Assembly: GCA_963457665.1 (NCBI GenBank)
Contig: OY735203.1
Span: 27,592,796 to 27,656,795 of the forward strand
DNA length: 64,000 bases
Origin: Thysanoteuthis rhombus
Taxonomy: Eukaryota; Mollusca; Cephalopoda; Oegopsida; Thysanoteuthidae
Direction of reading: 5' to 3'
The position numbers and the translations under genes are program-made. This document shows, piece after piece, positions 34,715 through 46,499 of this stretch. Under the pieces are notes generated by a model, which saw nothing but the letters and a program-made list of their open reading frames with translations, did not search any database and was not told the origin of the DNA. The stretch's first letter is position 1; each line of letters starts with the position of its first letter.

Positions 34715-34965
34715 AGTCCAATATAGTTTTAACATCATCAACTGGGACTTATCGGAAATCCAACGAATGGATACAAGAATGAGGAAATTGTTAACAGCGA
34801 ATGAAATGCACTACCTTAAGGCCGATATAGATAGACTTTACCTGCCAAGATAGGAGGGTGGCAGGGGCCTCATCCAACTAGAACTATATGTAGCAACCAC
34901 CATCAGTTTTCAAACCTACATCCAAACTATCGACGACTGGATGATAGAATTGGTGGGTTACTCTG
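34715..34965 (+). mobile_element. LINE fragment, post-RT region (YMDD-type family)
   Basis: The plus strand reads FNIINWDLSEIQRMDTRMRK, then ADIDRLYLPR, a stop, EGGRGLIQLE. This block follows RT in a broad family of invertebrate LINEs whose C-terminus carries an xRPDxVVxxK..IIDxAVP motif. The usual form is RKLLTxHxxHHPKADxDRLYLPRxEGGRGLIQLE. The better preserved copy at 46500-48870 belongs to the same broad family. This is a 250-bp orphan with one stop and no visible tail. Confidence 0.75.
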
Positions 34966-34969
34966 CACT

Positions 34970-37050
34970 TCTAGGAATATCTTCTTTGATAATGCAGTGA
35001 CACTCGGACACCCTCTTTGTTGCTTATGTATACTGGTGTAACTCTTCACAAAACAAGTAAAGTTAAGAAAATAGCATTGTGCCAATACCCAAAATTGAAA
35101 TAGATTGCCTGCCTTGAACAGAAGTATCTTTTGTTATTATCAAAAATTCAAGAAACTTATTACTTATTATTGTTAAGTTACTTCTTGATAACAGTTATTG
35201 TTCTCAAACCTATTTTGCTTATACCCAGTACTGAAAATGCTTTTGGTATTTACTTAGCTAGCTTAGTGTGGTATAAAGCCACAAATGGGCGGCTCTAAAT
35301 ATTCTCCAGATTTGATCAAAACTGGAAAAAAAAGTTTTGATCCGAGCATTACTGATCCATGTAGTTGTATAATCTCTATTTCTTTTTTATGTCATCAAAT
35401 CAGTAGACAAAAAACTGAACCAGATTTATGAATTGCCTTTCGTAATATTCTCCTGATTGTTATAAACAACAATGATGAGGATAAAAATCTAAATAATTCA
35501 TAAGATAGTATCTCGTGTTCAACCTCTTATTGGAAAATACGACTATAATTTTCGGAATGAGTAATGTCTCCGTTTCTGTTTTTCTCTCCATTCGTAACCG
35601 GAGACCGTCCTTAATGAGTATAGAGGTCTGGTTCCTGATCTAGCTCTCAAGCTGCACCTCTCCATTGCATTAAAATAATGGTAGAATATTCTGATATCTG
35701 CTGCGGAAACCGTTTGAACCGGCAATTTCTGGAGAACCTATCATCTGAAAGTGTTTGTGTCCACTACACTAAAAAGACAATGAATTGCATTTGTCCTTGT
35801 TGGTTACTAATTATTCCCTGCGATCAAGCTTGTAAGTACAGAGCATAGATTAACCCTGATAATGCAGGAGAAAAGGTTGGGAAAAGTGGTTAGCCTTGGA
35901 AGAATGTGGATATGAAGTTGGCAATAGCCCCCTAAAACAACCTGACCCTCCCCCAGGTCTCCAGTTACCGTCGTCGCTGCATGTCATTAAGCTGATTGTC
36001 TAATCTTATCAAACATGCTATTATTCCAGTTGTTTGAAGCACTTGTCTGTCATGAGGACGCATATGATTGCTTGTCTCTCGGGGTTGCGATTTACGTGAC
36101 ATCGGTGTCCAAATATGAAAATGGCTCTGAGTAAAATGTCAATAATTAGAAAATGCTTTCATAATATGGAAACATTCTGTGGACATGAGAATGCGTTGGG
36201 TGAAAATGAATATCGTATTAAATTGTTTGCATTACACCAGTGTTCTTTGTAATTGTATATTTTAACTGTGTAATGTTACGATACGTTATTCGTTTGTAGT
36301 CGGGACACAGCAGAGCTGACTGGCTATTTGGATAATTTATAAAGTAAATCAATTAAAAACAGTTGTTAAACATTACCATACTTTTCTGTACAGAAATTTA
36401 TATACGATTCAACATGTATGCATGGAAATTTGATATAGGTAAATGCGATTTATAGATGGATGATAACAATGGATCATTTTGGATCATTGCAAGTCATAAA
36501 CATTATTCCATTTGAACATTATCTTTATATATTCATGTTAATATCCTAATAGTAAATAAAGCCCAAACTTGCATTTCAAATACACAATTATACAAGGTGT
36601 TGCAAACGATTTCGAGACATTCTTTTCTTTTTAGTTCTAATGATTCTTTCATTTTTTTTTTCACATTTGAATTTACAAATGAGGGAGATTTAATCATTCT
36701 TTGTACGGAAATTGATCCCTTTCAAATATGCATTGTTACCAGCTTTACAAATTACTGCTGTTTCAATAAAATTCTGCGTAACGTTTCGAAACAAATGTGG
36801 TCCTAAGCCACTCATTTCTTTATGAATATTATTCTTCAGCAGTTGAATAGGGCTTGGCTTGTTAACATAGACTTCATCCTTCAAATGATGCCACATCTTT
36901 TCGAAATGACCTACAAATGAAGCTGAGTAGAACCCAGCAGGATTGATGTTGAAGGATTATCGTCTGCACTCACCAACACAAGCATACAATTCTCTGCATT
37001 TTGGATAGAATGTGGACCCTGTGTTGTAGGTATTCACTAACGGAACCCAT
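34970..37050. other. No recognisable gene
   Basis: AT-rich. A 60-codon minus-strand frame at 35543-35725 (with NAMERCSLRARSGTRPLYS) is GC-richer than its surroundings but was not recognised. No splice context was found. Confidence 0.35.
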
Positions 37051-37059
37051 CACTCTAAA

Positions 37060-38470
37060 ACGCATGAACAAATGAAGAAAAGGACAGAGACCTCAAGCAG
37101 TCGACAATAAGAGGAAAACTAGAAGTGGATTACTACAGATAGGGGCCAAACCGTCGAACAAGTCGAAGAATACTGCGAAAATCTTTTCCCCAGAAGTTAC
37201 TCAGTGTGAGATGAAGTAATCCATCAATCGAACCAAAAAGGAAACGCCCCTGGACAATATATCATCTACTTACTCAAAAGAGCCGGTAACGTCATCACTA
37301 AGAAACAATTCAATCTATTCAACTGATACCTAAAACAGAATCAAGTCCAAAAAGATTGTAACACTACCATCATAAGGTTATTGTATGATAAAGGGAACCC
37401 AGTAGATGTAAATAAAGATAGGCCAATAAGCTTACTCAAATGCATCTGCAAAAGTATCACCAACCGAATCCCCAAAACGCTTGATGAAAACCAACCACAG
37501 GAACAGACTGGTTTCGGTAGAACCTGCTTGAACATTGACATTTCCATTCAGTAAAATCAATAAAAAGAGAAAACAACAGAATATAAAGTGCAACTCGCTG
37601 TAGCATTTGCTGACTTCAAGAAGGCCTTCAAATCAGTAGATATCCCCTAGGTCATCGGTTCTATCATACAACAAGGTTCAGACATAGCAGCTCCCTCATC
37701 TGGATACATGGAACTCTTGGCATTTTCAGATTGAAAAAGAGGTAAGACAATGACGTACTAGCTCACCCAAACTCTTCAAAGATGATCTTCCAAAATCAGG
37801 ACTTGAAAAACCTAATTAATCTAAATGGCTTCAGATTATCTGACAGCAGCGTCCTTTCCAGCTCGTAGACTTAATGAAGAAAGCGAGAACATGAACTTCA
37901 GTGAAATAAACGCCAAGAACAAAATATATGTAAAGGACAAAAACACAACGATCAGAATTGGAAATGTAAAGTTAAAGGAAGTAGACAACAAAATCTACCT
38001 AGGAAAGGAGTCTCCATGGAATCCTCAAAAGAAGATGAAATCAATCGAATGATCACTTTATGGTGGCAAGCTTTCGGTAGAACAAGCTCATTCTCCAAGA
38101 ACGAGAAAATCTCATTAATCCTAAAAAGAAAAGGTATACATAACAACCAGTGTATCATCCTGATAGGATCCAGCTCAGCTTCACATAGATTATTACAATA
38201 CAACACAGTATATTAAAGAAAAAAGGAGTGGAGATATCATAGGATCTATTAGAAATCTCAAAGGGCAATAGGCTGGTGGAGTTGCAAGAATATCAGAAAA
38301 CTGTTGGATATCATTACTCACAACGTTGATCCTTAGAGATATATCAGATAGCGTGAAGAACTACACAATAGAGTATTGGTTCTGCGACACCCGCAATAAA
38401 GAGACGTGGGGAAATTTGAGTAGGGTTTATGTCCAACGACGGGCGCTAAAAGGCTGATTAAGATGACAGT
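37060..38470 (+). mobile_element. RTE-type LINE, RT and C-terminal half, decayed
   Basis: In broken frames the plus strand reads VEQVEEYCENLF (37155), NAPGQYIIYLLKRAGN (37230), IIRLLYDKGNPVDVNKDRPI (37370), TLDENQPQEQTGF (37485) and VAFADFKKAFKSVDIP (37600, RT motif A with its Asp). Then comes a compressed motif B/C region, in which a sequence like RLSDSSVLSSS replaces the catalytic FADD. After that follow ENMNFSEINAKN (37890), YLGKESPWNPQKK and the C-terminal region, to 38455. A short GAT-like remnant is at 38460-38470. Parts between motifs A and C are deleted relative to the 27290-30319 copy. Confidence 0.85.
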
Positions 38471-38474
38471 GAAG

Positions 38475-39395
38475 ACGTAGATAACATTTAGATGTGTACA
38501 TGATATAAGCTTTGGAATGAAGTTCTATGAAAACGAAAATACCTTTTATACACCCTGACCAGACCAGCTATACACGTGACGTTGGCAGGTCTCGCAAGAC
38601 CATCGATCTGCACCCAAATAGTCTTGCTTCAGTTTATGTCAGTAGAGTAATACCTCAGTCAGCACTGCCCCATTTAACGCTGATTCACTATAGCGCTGTT
38701 CTTCAAATATCATTTTATTGTAAGTTTAGTGATATTAAATTTACGAAATAAATAATGCGAAAAGAGAGTGTCATTGGGATTTTCCGAATTAAGTTTATAC
38801 TGTACACTTGGATTAATGTACCAGGTGAATGAGAATAAACATGTATTCATGTACATACAAATACACAATAATTTATCCCGTGGCGATTCATATCAAGAAC
38901 CTAGTGAAATTTCACCGGGCCCAGATAGAAGCTACCACATGACATAAACTGCACTAATCAATTCCATCTGTGTTAGGTTCAACAACATCATATATTGAGA
39001 AGGTGACTGTAAAAATCCTTGAATCAGTCCTAGAATTTAAGCAAATCTACTTTAGACAATGGTTCATTCTTCCACGAAATGTCATTCACTGAGAGCTTTC
39101 ACATATAGAGACACCTACAACAAATGAATAATGCAGTTGGTTTCTCAGAAGCAACGACCATACTTACGGTAGTGCCAAAAAATACAGCTGCACAGGATCA
39201 AAAGACCTTAGTCCCCAATAGTATACTTGGGATTTAGAGATAAATTATTGATCCATGAAGGACTTTGCGTTAAATTAAGCATAATAACTTTGTGAATATT
39301 TCATTTTTGCTTTGATTTTTTTTAATAATAGCTGATGATAATACTTTGAGAAAAACTGACCTACGGACAAGTCTCCATGCGGTACGGCCAACACA
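38475..39395. other. No recognisable gene
   Basis: AT-rich sequence without recognised repeats until the hairpin at 39401. Confidence 0.4.
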
Positions 39396-39400
39396 CTGAC

Positions 39401-39430
39401 CGACCCAGCGGGATTTTACCCCTGGGTCCG
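39401..39430. repeat. Short GC-rich hairpin
   Basis: GACCCAG, a C bulge, then GGG faces CCC and CTGGGTC across an ATTTTA loop. This gives a stem of about 10 bp in an otherwise AT-rich region. Flanking sequence (39360-39450) is also of balanced composition, which suggests an older repeat of about 100 bp. Confidence 0.7.
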
Positions 39431-39651
39431 GTGATTGCGTACTTCTGTGAGAAAAGATCGACTTTCCAGCACCAGTGCATTGATAGATTGATAGATAGTG
39501 TATGGAATGTGAGAGTGCATTAGGGAAAGATTCTTTCTTTTTTTATTATTACAATAAGCTTCCTGATAAGAGGAAAACCTGAATATCAATTACTTTCGTT
39601 TACACATTTAATAGCATCATCTATTTTCATTAGGGAAAATATCTTAAAAGT

Positions 39652-39677
39652 TTTATATATATATATATCTTAAAAGT

Positions 39678-39723
<46 letters not shown>

Positions 39724-39822
39724 ACATTTTATATATATATATGTATATATATTTACAACATTATATATATATATATATATTTACAACATTTTACGTATAT
39801 ATATATATATATATATATACAA

Positions 39823-39878
<56 letters not shown>
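39652..39878. repeat. Interrupted (TA)n minisatellite
   Basis: TA blocks are separated by TACAACATTTTA-type spacers at about 39719, 39754, 39780 and, as a variant, 39818. An earlier pair of ATCTTAAAAGT spacers is at 39641 and 39667. The pattern is a higher-order repeat built from (TA)n and a 10-15 base spacer. Confidence 0.9.
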
Positions 39879-39880
<2 letters not shown>

Positions 39881-39884
39881 TCAT

Positions 39885-40875
39885 TAAAGACACTGAACGA
39901 AATAGTTCCAGAAAAGCTTATTTTATCTGACACTCTCCAGTGGATAAGCATCAGAAAGTAATCCAGATTATCTTGTTTGTTTATAATCTGGATTTTTTTT
40001 TTTTTTTTTGACATTCCGTTCCCTGAAAAATGTCTAATAAAACAAGCTTTTCAGGAAAGATTTGTCACTCCCTTAGATCCCTCCTTTGTTGCTGCTTTCA
40101 GAAAAAAGATTTGAGGGGCTTAATCTTGACGGGTTTACTAACATCATCTATATTCTCCAGAATGTAGGCATTTCTAGGATGTTTATATTTTTTTTTTTTT
40201 TCAGTTGAAAACGCGAGTGATTTCGTTAATGTAATTCATTCTGAACGTAGTTATACTTCAATGGAATATTTTACATGACGCAATGGTTGTTCTGTTGTAT
40301 CTTTCAAATTTGTCTGTTTTGAGATGAGAAAATATGAAGAAAATAATGATTCTCTAATGTATCTAACTAAAGTTTAACCCTCTAAAAAATACACAGGCGT
40401 GCCCTTCGTATTAGAATCAGTCATTCCATCGTTTTCTTATCTGCATGTGTTACTTTAGTTCCAATAATGATGAAAAATTGCATCAAACAAGACAACTGAC
40501 TCTTTCCATGTGGTTTTACTTTCCGATTTTTCTCAGTGAAAAGAAATATAATTTACCATTGTAAACAAATTTATATCTTGATTACGTTACCTGAACCCGA
40601 AAGATATTTTTCGACATACAAGATAACTTTCTCTACCAAACAAATTACCGAGTATAGGATAAAAAAATTAAAAAAAATTTTTTTTTTTAAATTTCCACTT
40701 TTCATTTCAGCGAGAAATATTGAAAAAACAATTGAAAATAAATTATTGTCAGAATTTCCAAAGTCGACATTTTCTATGACTTCGGGAAGAGTCATTACCA
40801 TTCCAAGATTTGTTGGACAACTGAACCCATTCTTTGTATAGCATTCTGTAAAAGAAGACCGTTCTATTTCCTTAT
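39885..40875. other. No recognisable gene
   Basis: AT-rich with poly-T/poly-A runs (39993-40009, 40189-40201, 40665-40688). Frames at 40536-40930 overlap on both strands and are not recognised. Confidence 0.4.
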
Positions 40876-40879
40876 GGAT

Positions 40880-40935
40880 TATACTCCTGAAGAAGGCTGT
40901 AGAATGGATGGGCCAAAATGTTGTGGCCAAACTTC
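40880..40935 (+). repeat. Dispersed CTGAAGA...CCAAAATGTTG repeat
   Basis: CTCCTGAAGAAGGCTGTAG is followed by GAATGGATGGGCC and AAAATGTTGTGGCC. It matches the arm at 50473-50532 (CTTGAAGAAAACCGTAGAAT ... CGACCGAAGTGTTGAG) and, inverted, the arm at 50389-50442. The pattern is a CTGAAGA box, a spacer of about 20 bases and a CCGAAACGTTG-like box. Confidence 0.6.
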
Positions 40936-41194
40936 TACACGAAAAATAGGATCATGTGTCCAAACAAATCTTTGACTTAAATACCAATACCTAGTCTTTG
41001 AATTAAAGGTTCTCTAAGACTCAAATCCTCATCTTCGTTGTTTTGATCATGACATTTTATCCGTGTACTCTTTTTTGAGAACTATATTGTATTCAGAAAT
41101 TGCTAGGGAATGTTGGACGAAAACCCTTTTTTCGTTCAGAGTTGATTGTTCTCATCCCTTGAAGGAATCTTAATTCGCAACTGCCAAGCTTTAC

Positions 41195-41290
41195 GGTACC
41201 ATATTTACCTCCACCTGTAAAGCCAAAGAATTGAACTTAGGACCCTGGGAAACAGGAATAGCTTACTAGCATTCATATCCATCCGTCGAT
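41195..41290 (-). mobile_element. Possible tRNA-like SINE remnant
   Basis: On the minus strand AAGTTCAATTCTTTGG (complement near 41225-41240) resembles a B box. A possible but poor A box, GCTAGTAAGCTATTCC, lies 30-45 bases upstream. The body is unlike families A and B here, so this is tentative. Confidence 0.3.
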
Positions 41291-41299
41291 TTCCCCAGT

Positions 41300-44200
41300 A
41301 TATTTCAAACCCACCAGATAAATGTTGCAATGAGAGGATGAATGATCGAGAGAAAGGGGTTAATTCTATCGAAACTCAGGTCCTAATAAATTCTTGAATC
41401 GAGATTAGGCATTAGGTATTACCCGTCATGTAGATGTTCGTGCTCAATACTGAAATATTCTTTGCATTTAACCGTCATTTGTGAACCACTCATAATCGTG
41501 ATCTGTAAGCTTACTGTTTGTGGTAGGTTATTTTGCTGAAGGGTGCACTTAATATTCTGATTGTTGGCAGGGGTTTCTCTATCAAAGAGTTAAATGTAAC
41601 AGGTTTTTGTCACTACACGATGAAGCATCAATATAATTGTCTCGATCCCAAAATAGGATAAGAGGATTTGATGTTGGGTAGTGAAATGGAGAGATGTGGT
41701 TCTCAGATGAACAGTTTACAATATTTAGATCTGTATTTGGCCGGATCCATTGTGGTGCAATGGGGTAGGAGATACCTTCGGTAACATTTTAGAATAAATA
41801 TGAATATTTTTTACTATCTTGCCCCAGGCAGGACCTTTTCCAATTATTGTGAAAAATGTCTCTTTTTTTCCAAGGTTCCTAATTACTATTGAACTGAATG
41901 CATGACGTCATATCGGCGAATAGGTCAGTCCTTCCAGAACTGTCATTGCTCTCACGGCTCTCATTGCTATCTATAAATTTTTTGAATCATTATTCGATTC
42001 GCAATCAAATCAGAAAGACGAAATCCATGCACAAATATCGCAAAGTTTCTTGGGAGTACACACATAAGATTCATTCATGGATGCCCGCATATTTTCAAGG
42101 TGCTGGGTAAATCCCATTTCCCAACGCTATCTTGTTGAAATATGATTACGTAAAGTCCATCAACAACGAGGTAGAATCAAATTACACTAATTCAGTACGG
42201 AATACTGGACCTGTCATTATGTGATATCATCTCGTCAACCCCTCAAGGATGAAAATTTCTGGTAAGATATCTCCCCGGCCGATCGAGGACAGCTACTTCC
42301 AAGTGATTAGATATATCAAACGGTAATTTGGTCGATTTAATAGTACTAGAAATCGAAATGTTAATCAATTTGAAGATAGTTACAGTTCCTCAGAACCAAG
42401 GTAAGAGTTCATGCAATGAAATGGTTTGCACATATAATGATTTATCAAGTTGAACGTACGGATATTGACAGTAATGCTTCGGTCTATTATACCTGCACCC
42501 GAGAAAAAAATTAGATACATTTTCGTATTTGTTAAAAACTATCTTTTGTGATAACTGATTCAATATCCAGCATGACAACCTATTAACCCAATAAATAAAC
42601 ATTCACTCGGATAAATCGCCCTTTTATGAGGAGTGGGTGCTCTGCACAGAAATTATCAAGCAGGCATACTCTTAGTGCGCTTGGAAAATTCTCAAAACTT
42701 TCTCTTGATCTTCTGTTTTACTTGGATAATATACTTCCGTGTATATTTTCGATTACCGCGTTATTGAAGTAAAAATGAAAGATATATAGATCAGTCCTCA
42801 GATTTTTTAACTTTACTTCGCTAATTATGTGACTAATGTCCAAGGGGGATCCCCCAAATCTCACCAAATACTAAAGGCTCCAAGAGAAGTCTGGAGGATA
42901 CAACAAGACCTTGTGACTATCACAACCGAGATGAAGGTACCAGTTTAAATAAATAAGTGTATAATATTGATAATTCCTCATTTTGAAAAAAATCAGATAG
43001 TGATTTCCACGGATACAGCTCAATTGGAAACGATGCTTCTACTTCAAATCGAACAGAATTTTTTGTTCGTAGTTTGGTCATTTAAACCATATTGAATTAT
43101 TTAGTTTTACGCAGATCTCCGGTCCCCGGAAATCAGGCTATTTAAGATTAGACGGTTGCAGGTGTGGCACCACAGGCAATGGGGTTATGCCCCATCTAGC
43201 ATGCTACTGCTCCGTCAAGTCAAGAACGAAGGGCTCACGATTCCTCAGACTGTTCATGTTTTTGCAGCATTACCTGCAAAGACAAAGAGAATTTTTTATC
43301 AAGTTACTACCCATACGCCTTTGTGCGTATGTACATGCCCATGTGCGTGCATACCCGTGTAGTGTGCGTATTTGCATGTGCGTGCTTTCGAGTTCTGTTG
43401 ACACAAATTAATGACAACACGTGAATGACTGAAAAGATGGAATGATGAAAAGCTCAACACAATACACGTTGTATGATTGGGGTGTCTGCAACGGAGCGAT
43501 GGAATGCATGCAGGTATTTCTGAGATACGGAATTCAATCCATGATCGGTACCACTCCGTTGTGTCTCTCTGTCAAATTGATCTGAGTTTGATAAATATCT
43601 ACTGGGGCGCTTACTGTAGATCGATGGGTAGGAAAATTGTATCGGGGCCATTATCCATCGAACATAGTATGTCTGTCTATTGTGGACTTTTGGCGTAGTA
43701 GTCCAAGTTTACTAAATAGATAACTTCCACATGACAATCGATTTTTAAAAACCTGCCATATAGAAAAGCTATGAGGTAAATCAGACACCTGTAATAATGT
43801 CTATACTCACATAAAAGTTGTATGAATATGTAGTTTCTGGTCTGGGTTTCAAACTGCACCGACAGTTGTCGCTTGCAGGAGATAGGATTGTAATGTATGA
43901 AGACCAAATAAGTTAGCCATGGAACTGTTTTACGCGCATAACACCCATAAAAATCCAGTCAATTAGACGGATTGAAAGAGAGTAACATATGTTATCGATT
44001 TTGAAATCTTAGATTTGAGAATCAACTTGCTTTCGCTTTTGACATGTCGAGACTCGTTCTGTAAATTAAAATATTCTCATGAATATATGAAATTTTATTG
44101 AGAGTAAATGTTCATACACGAGCGTCACTAATATGAAAATATCCTATTACTAATAGTCCCTTTAGATATATATTACTTTCCATTAATACACAGTTTATCG

Positions 44201-46495
44201 AGATTTGACGATGAGCATATTGAACAAACACTATAGAAATATTATGAAAGGGGACTGGCCGTAGATGATGGTTAGCAAGTCAGTCTCACTGGACAAATAC
44301 ACGATTCTGATAATGTACTACAATATCGTAGCCACCTTACCAGAACAGATTTAACAACTATTTATAAGGACATCTTAACTTTTTATCAAACATGTTAAAG
44401 ACATTCGTTCACCGGGCTAAATAATATATACGGATTGTCAATAAAAGTTGGAAAAGTTAACGTCTATTCTCGTAGGACAATGACGATGATGACAATACAC
44501 AAAATGCTAGATTTCTTTCATGAAAATACTTTTTTGAAGACTTTTAATTTGATGTATTATTGTAGTTGAATATTAGGGCCATCATACAAAAGAATATAAG
44601 ATCCTGAACTCAAAGAAAATTGTCGATCATTACATAGTCAGTATGGCCAATTACTGGAAATTGTATTTGATCGTATCTTTTGTGAGATCCACCTAAAAGA
44701 AAGGACCAGTCCAGTTAAAGACGTCAAGCTTCTTCCAAGTCAAAACCCCAGCCAAAGGATTAATTAAAGAATTAACTGGCGATGATCGAGTGCTTTGCAC
44801 TAATCTGATTAAAGGCTTCTTCATAATGATGCATCTTTTGAAAAGAAATACAAAAAAGTAACTAAGTATTGGCTTTGCACATACGTACGTCTTTTGGGTC
44901 ACCTACGTGCAGTTCGTATGAGTAGGTATAATTTGAGATTGTGAGTAAGATTAGTTGGGTGTAGCAGTGAAAATACTGTATGATAGCAGCATAGGTTCAA
45001 TCTTCTGTCTCCCTCTATTTTATACATATTTATAAATATATAATATATATAATATATATAATAAATATATGCGTGTGTGTGAGAGAAAGAGAGAGAGACG
45101 GACAGATAAACAGACAGATCTGTATATTAACGGTATACGCTGATAATATTTATGAAACGTGTGTGTACATATATGCACGCGCCTGTGTGTGTATTCGTGT
45201 GTGTTTGTGCCTTACATACGTGCCTGTGTGTAAGAATAATTTAGTTGGACTGTAAATAAATAGCATGTGTACTATTAATATGTATATGCAAGAACTAAGT
45301 ACTTTTCAAATGTTACACTCAAATATTTTTCAAATTGTTTACAATGAGAATAATACTCAGGGGTCTTCATCCATCGACAAATCTTCCCAACTTTTAATTT
45401 CTACCACGTAGTAACACCCTTTCTACCGCTACTACTGTATATGAGTTGGTGTGTTCATAGTTATGACAACATAATTTTGTGTTTCGTCGCACTGGTAAAG
45501 GTGGTAAATATCTGTGAACCTCTAAGATAATGTTTATCTCTTTTATTCTTGACGCACATGAGCATCCATTCCGTTTTATTCCATCCATGGTTTAATTAAA
45601 GGCAATATAAATAGCAACAGCAACGTGTTAGATGTAGTTCTAGTCATGCAAGGACGTGCTTTTTGTATGATGATTTTTCAGTTGAATAATGAAAGGGATT
45701 CCAAAACAGTATTTGAACTGTAGAACACTAATCCATCCACCAATTTAATTATATCAAATTACCAAGGCACACGTGCAAAACATAATTTTTTCAAGTGATT
45801 TCTTATTCTTAGACTGATGTTGAATATAGATTAACGGAAAAAATCGCTGGCAGTGAGGCTGCGAATGATGTACTAATTACTGGCCCAAACCAAAAAAGAT
45901 AATGAGTATTTACAAGAAATTTAAGTCCATGATTGTGATGATAGCTCACCCAAAAATTCAAAGCTGTTCAACCTCAAAGAGAGATGATACACCAAGCATG
46001 AAAAACTTCGTTTTTAGTATAAGCACATGTATTGATATAAAAATAATATACCTGGTAATAAGTCACCAAACAATTTTTGGATACTTTTAAATGATGACTT
46101 TTATAACTACTGAGTCAGAGAAACAAATTATAATATGGAGGATATTATTTTCTACCTTGATTTTTAGATCTGTTTTGGTAATTGAAAAAAAATAAAATAG
46201 AAAATTTAATGCCAAGGATACACATTAGCACCATTCTTCATAGTCTAATAAATTTATTTCATTGACCAAAAAAATCATAAATTATGGTGTATAACAAATT
46301 CTAGATTGCATTATGTAAAAGTTCAAATATCTGAGCCAGCAGTAATTCTTTGGTGTAAGGAGCCAACTCAAAGATTTTAGTTAAAAATAACGTCTCGATG
46401 GATAAAAAATGTACCATCACTGCCAACTGCCAACACAATGTAAATGTGATATAAACATTATCTGTTGTTTATTATCTAAGCGACAATATCATTTC
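41300..46495. other. Long stretch with no recognisable gene
   Basis: AT-rich sequence. Weak tRNA-like B boxes occur near 43030-43050 and 44991-45003 (AGGTTCAATCTTC), but no convincing SINE was found. A TA/GA/TG-rich patch is at 45041-45230. Short frames near 43156-43411 and 45394-45588 have no recognisable content. Confidence 0.35.
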
Positions 46496-46499
46496 AAAT

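Noticed and set aside
40536-40930. Overlapping frames of 101 and 119 codons on opposite strands
   Set aside because: Composition follows AT-rich and poly-A/T DNA, part of the sequence is the dispersed repeat at 40880, and no domain is recognisable.
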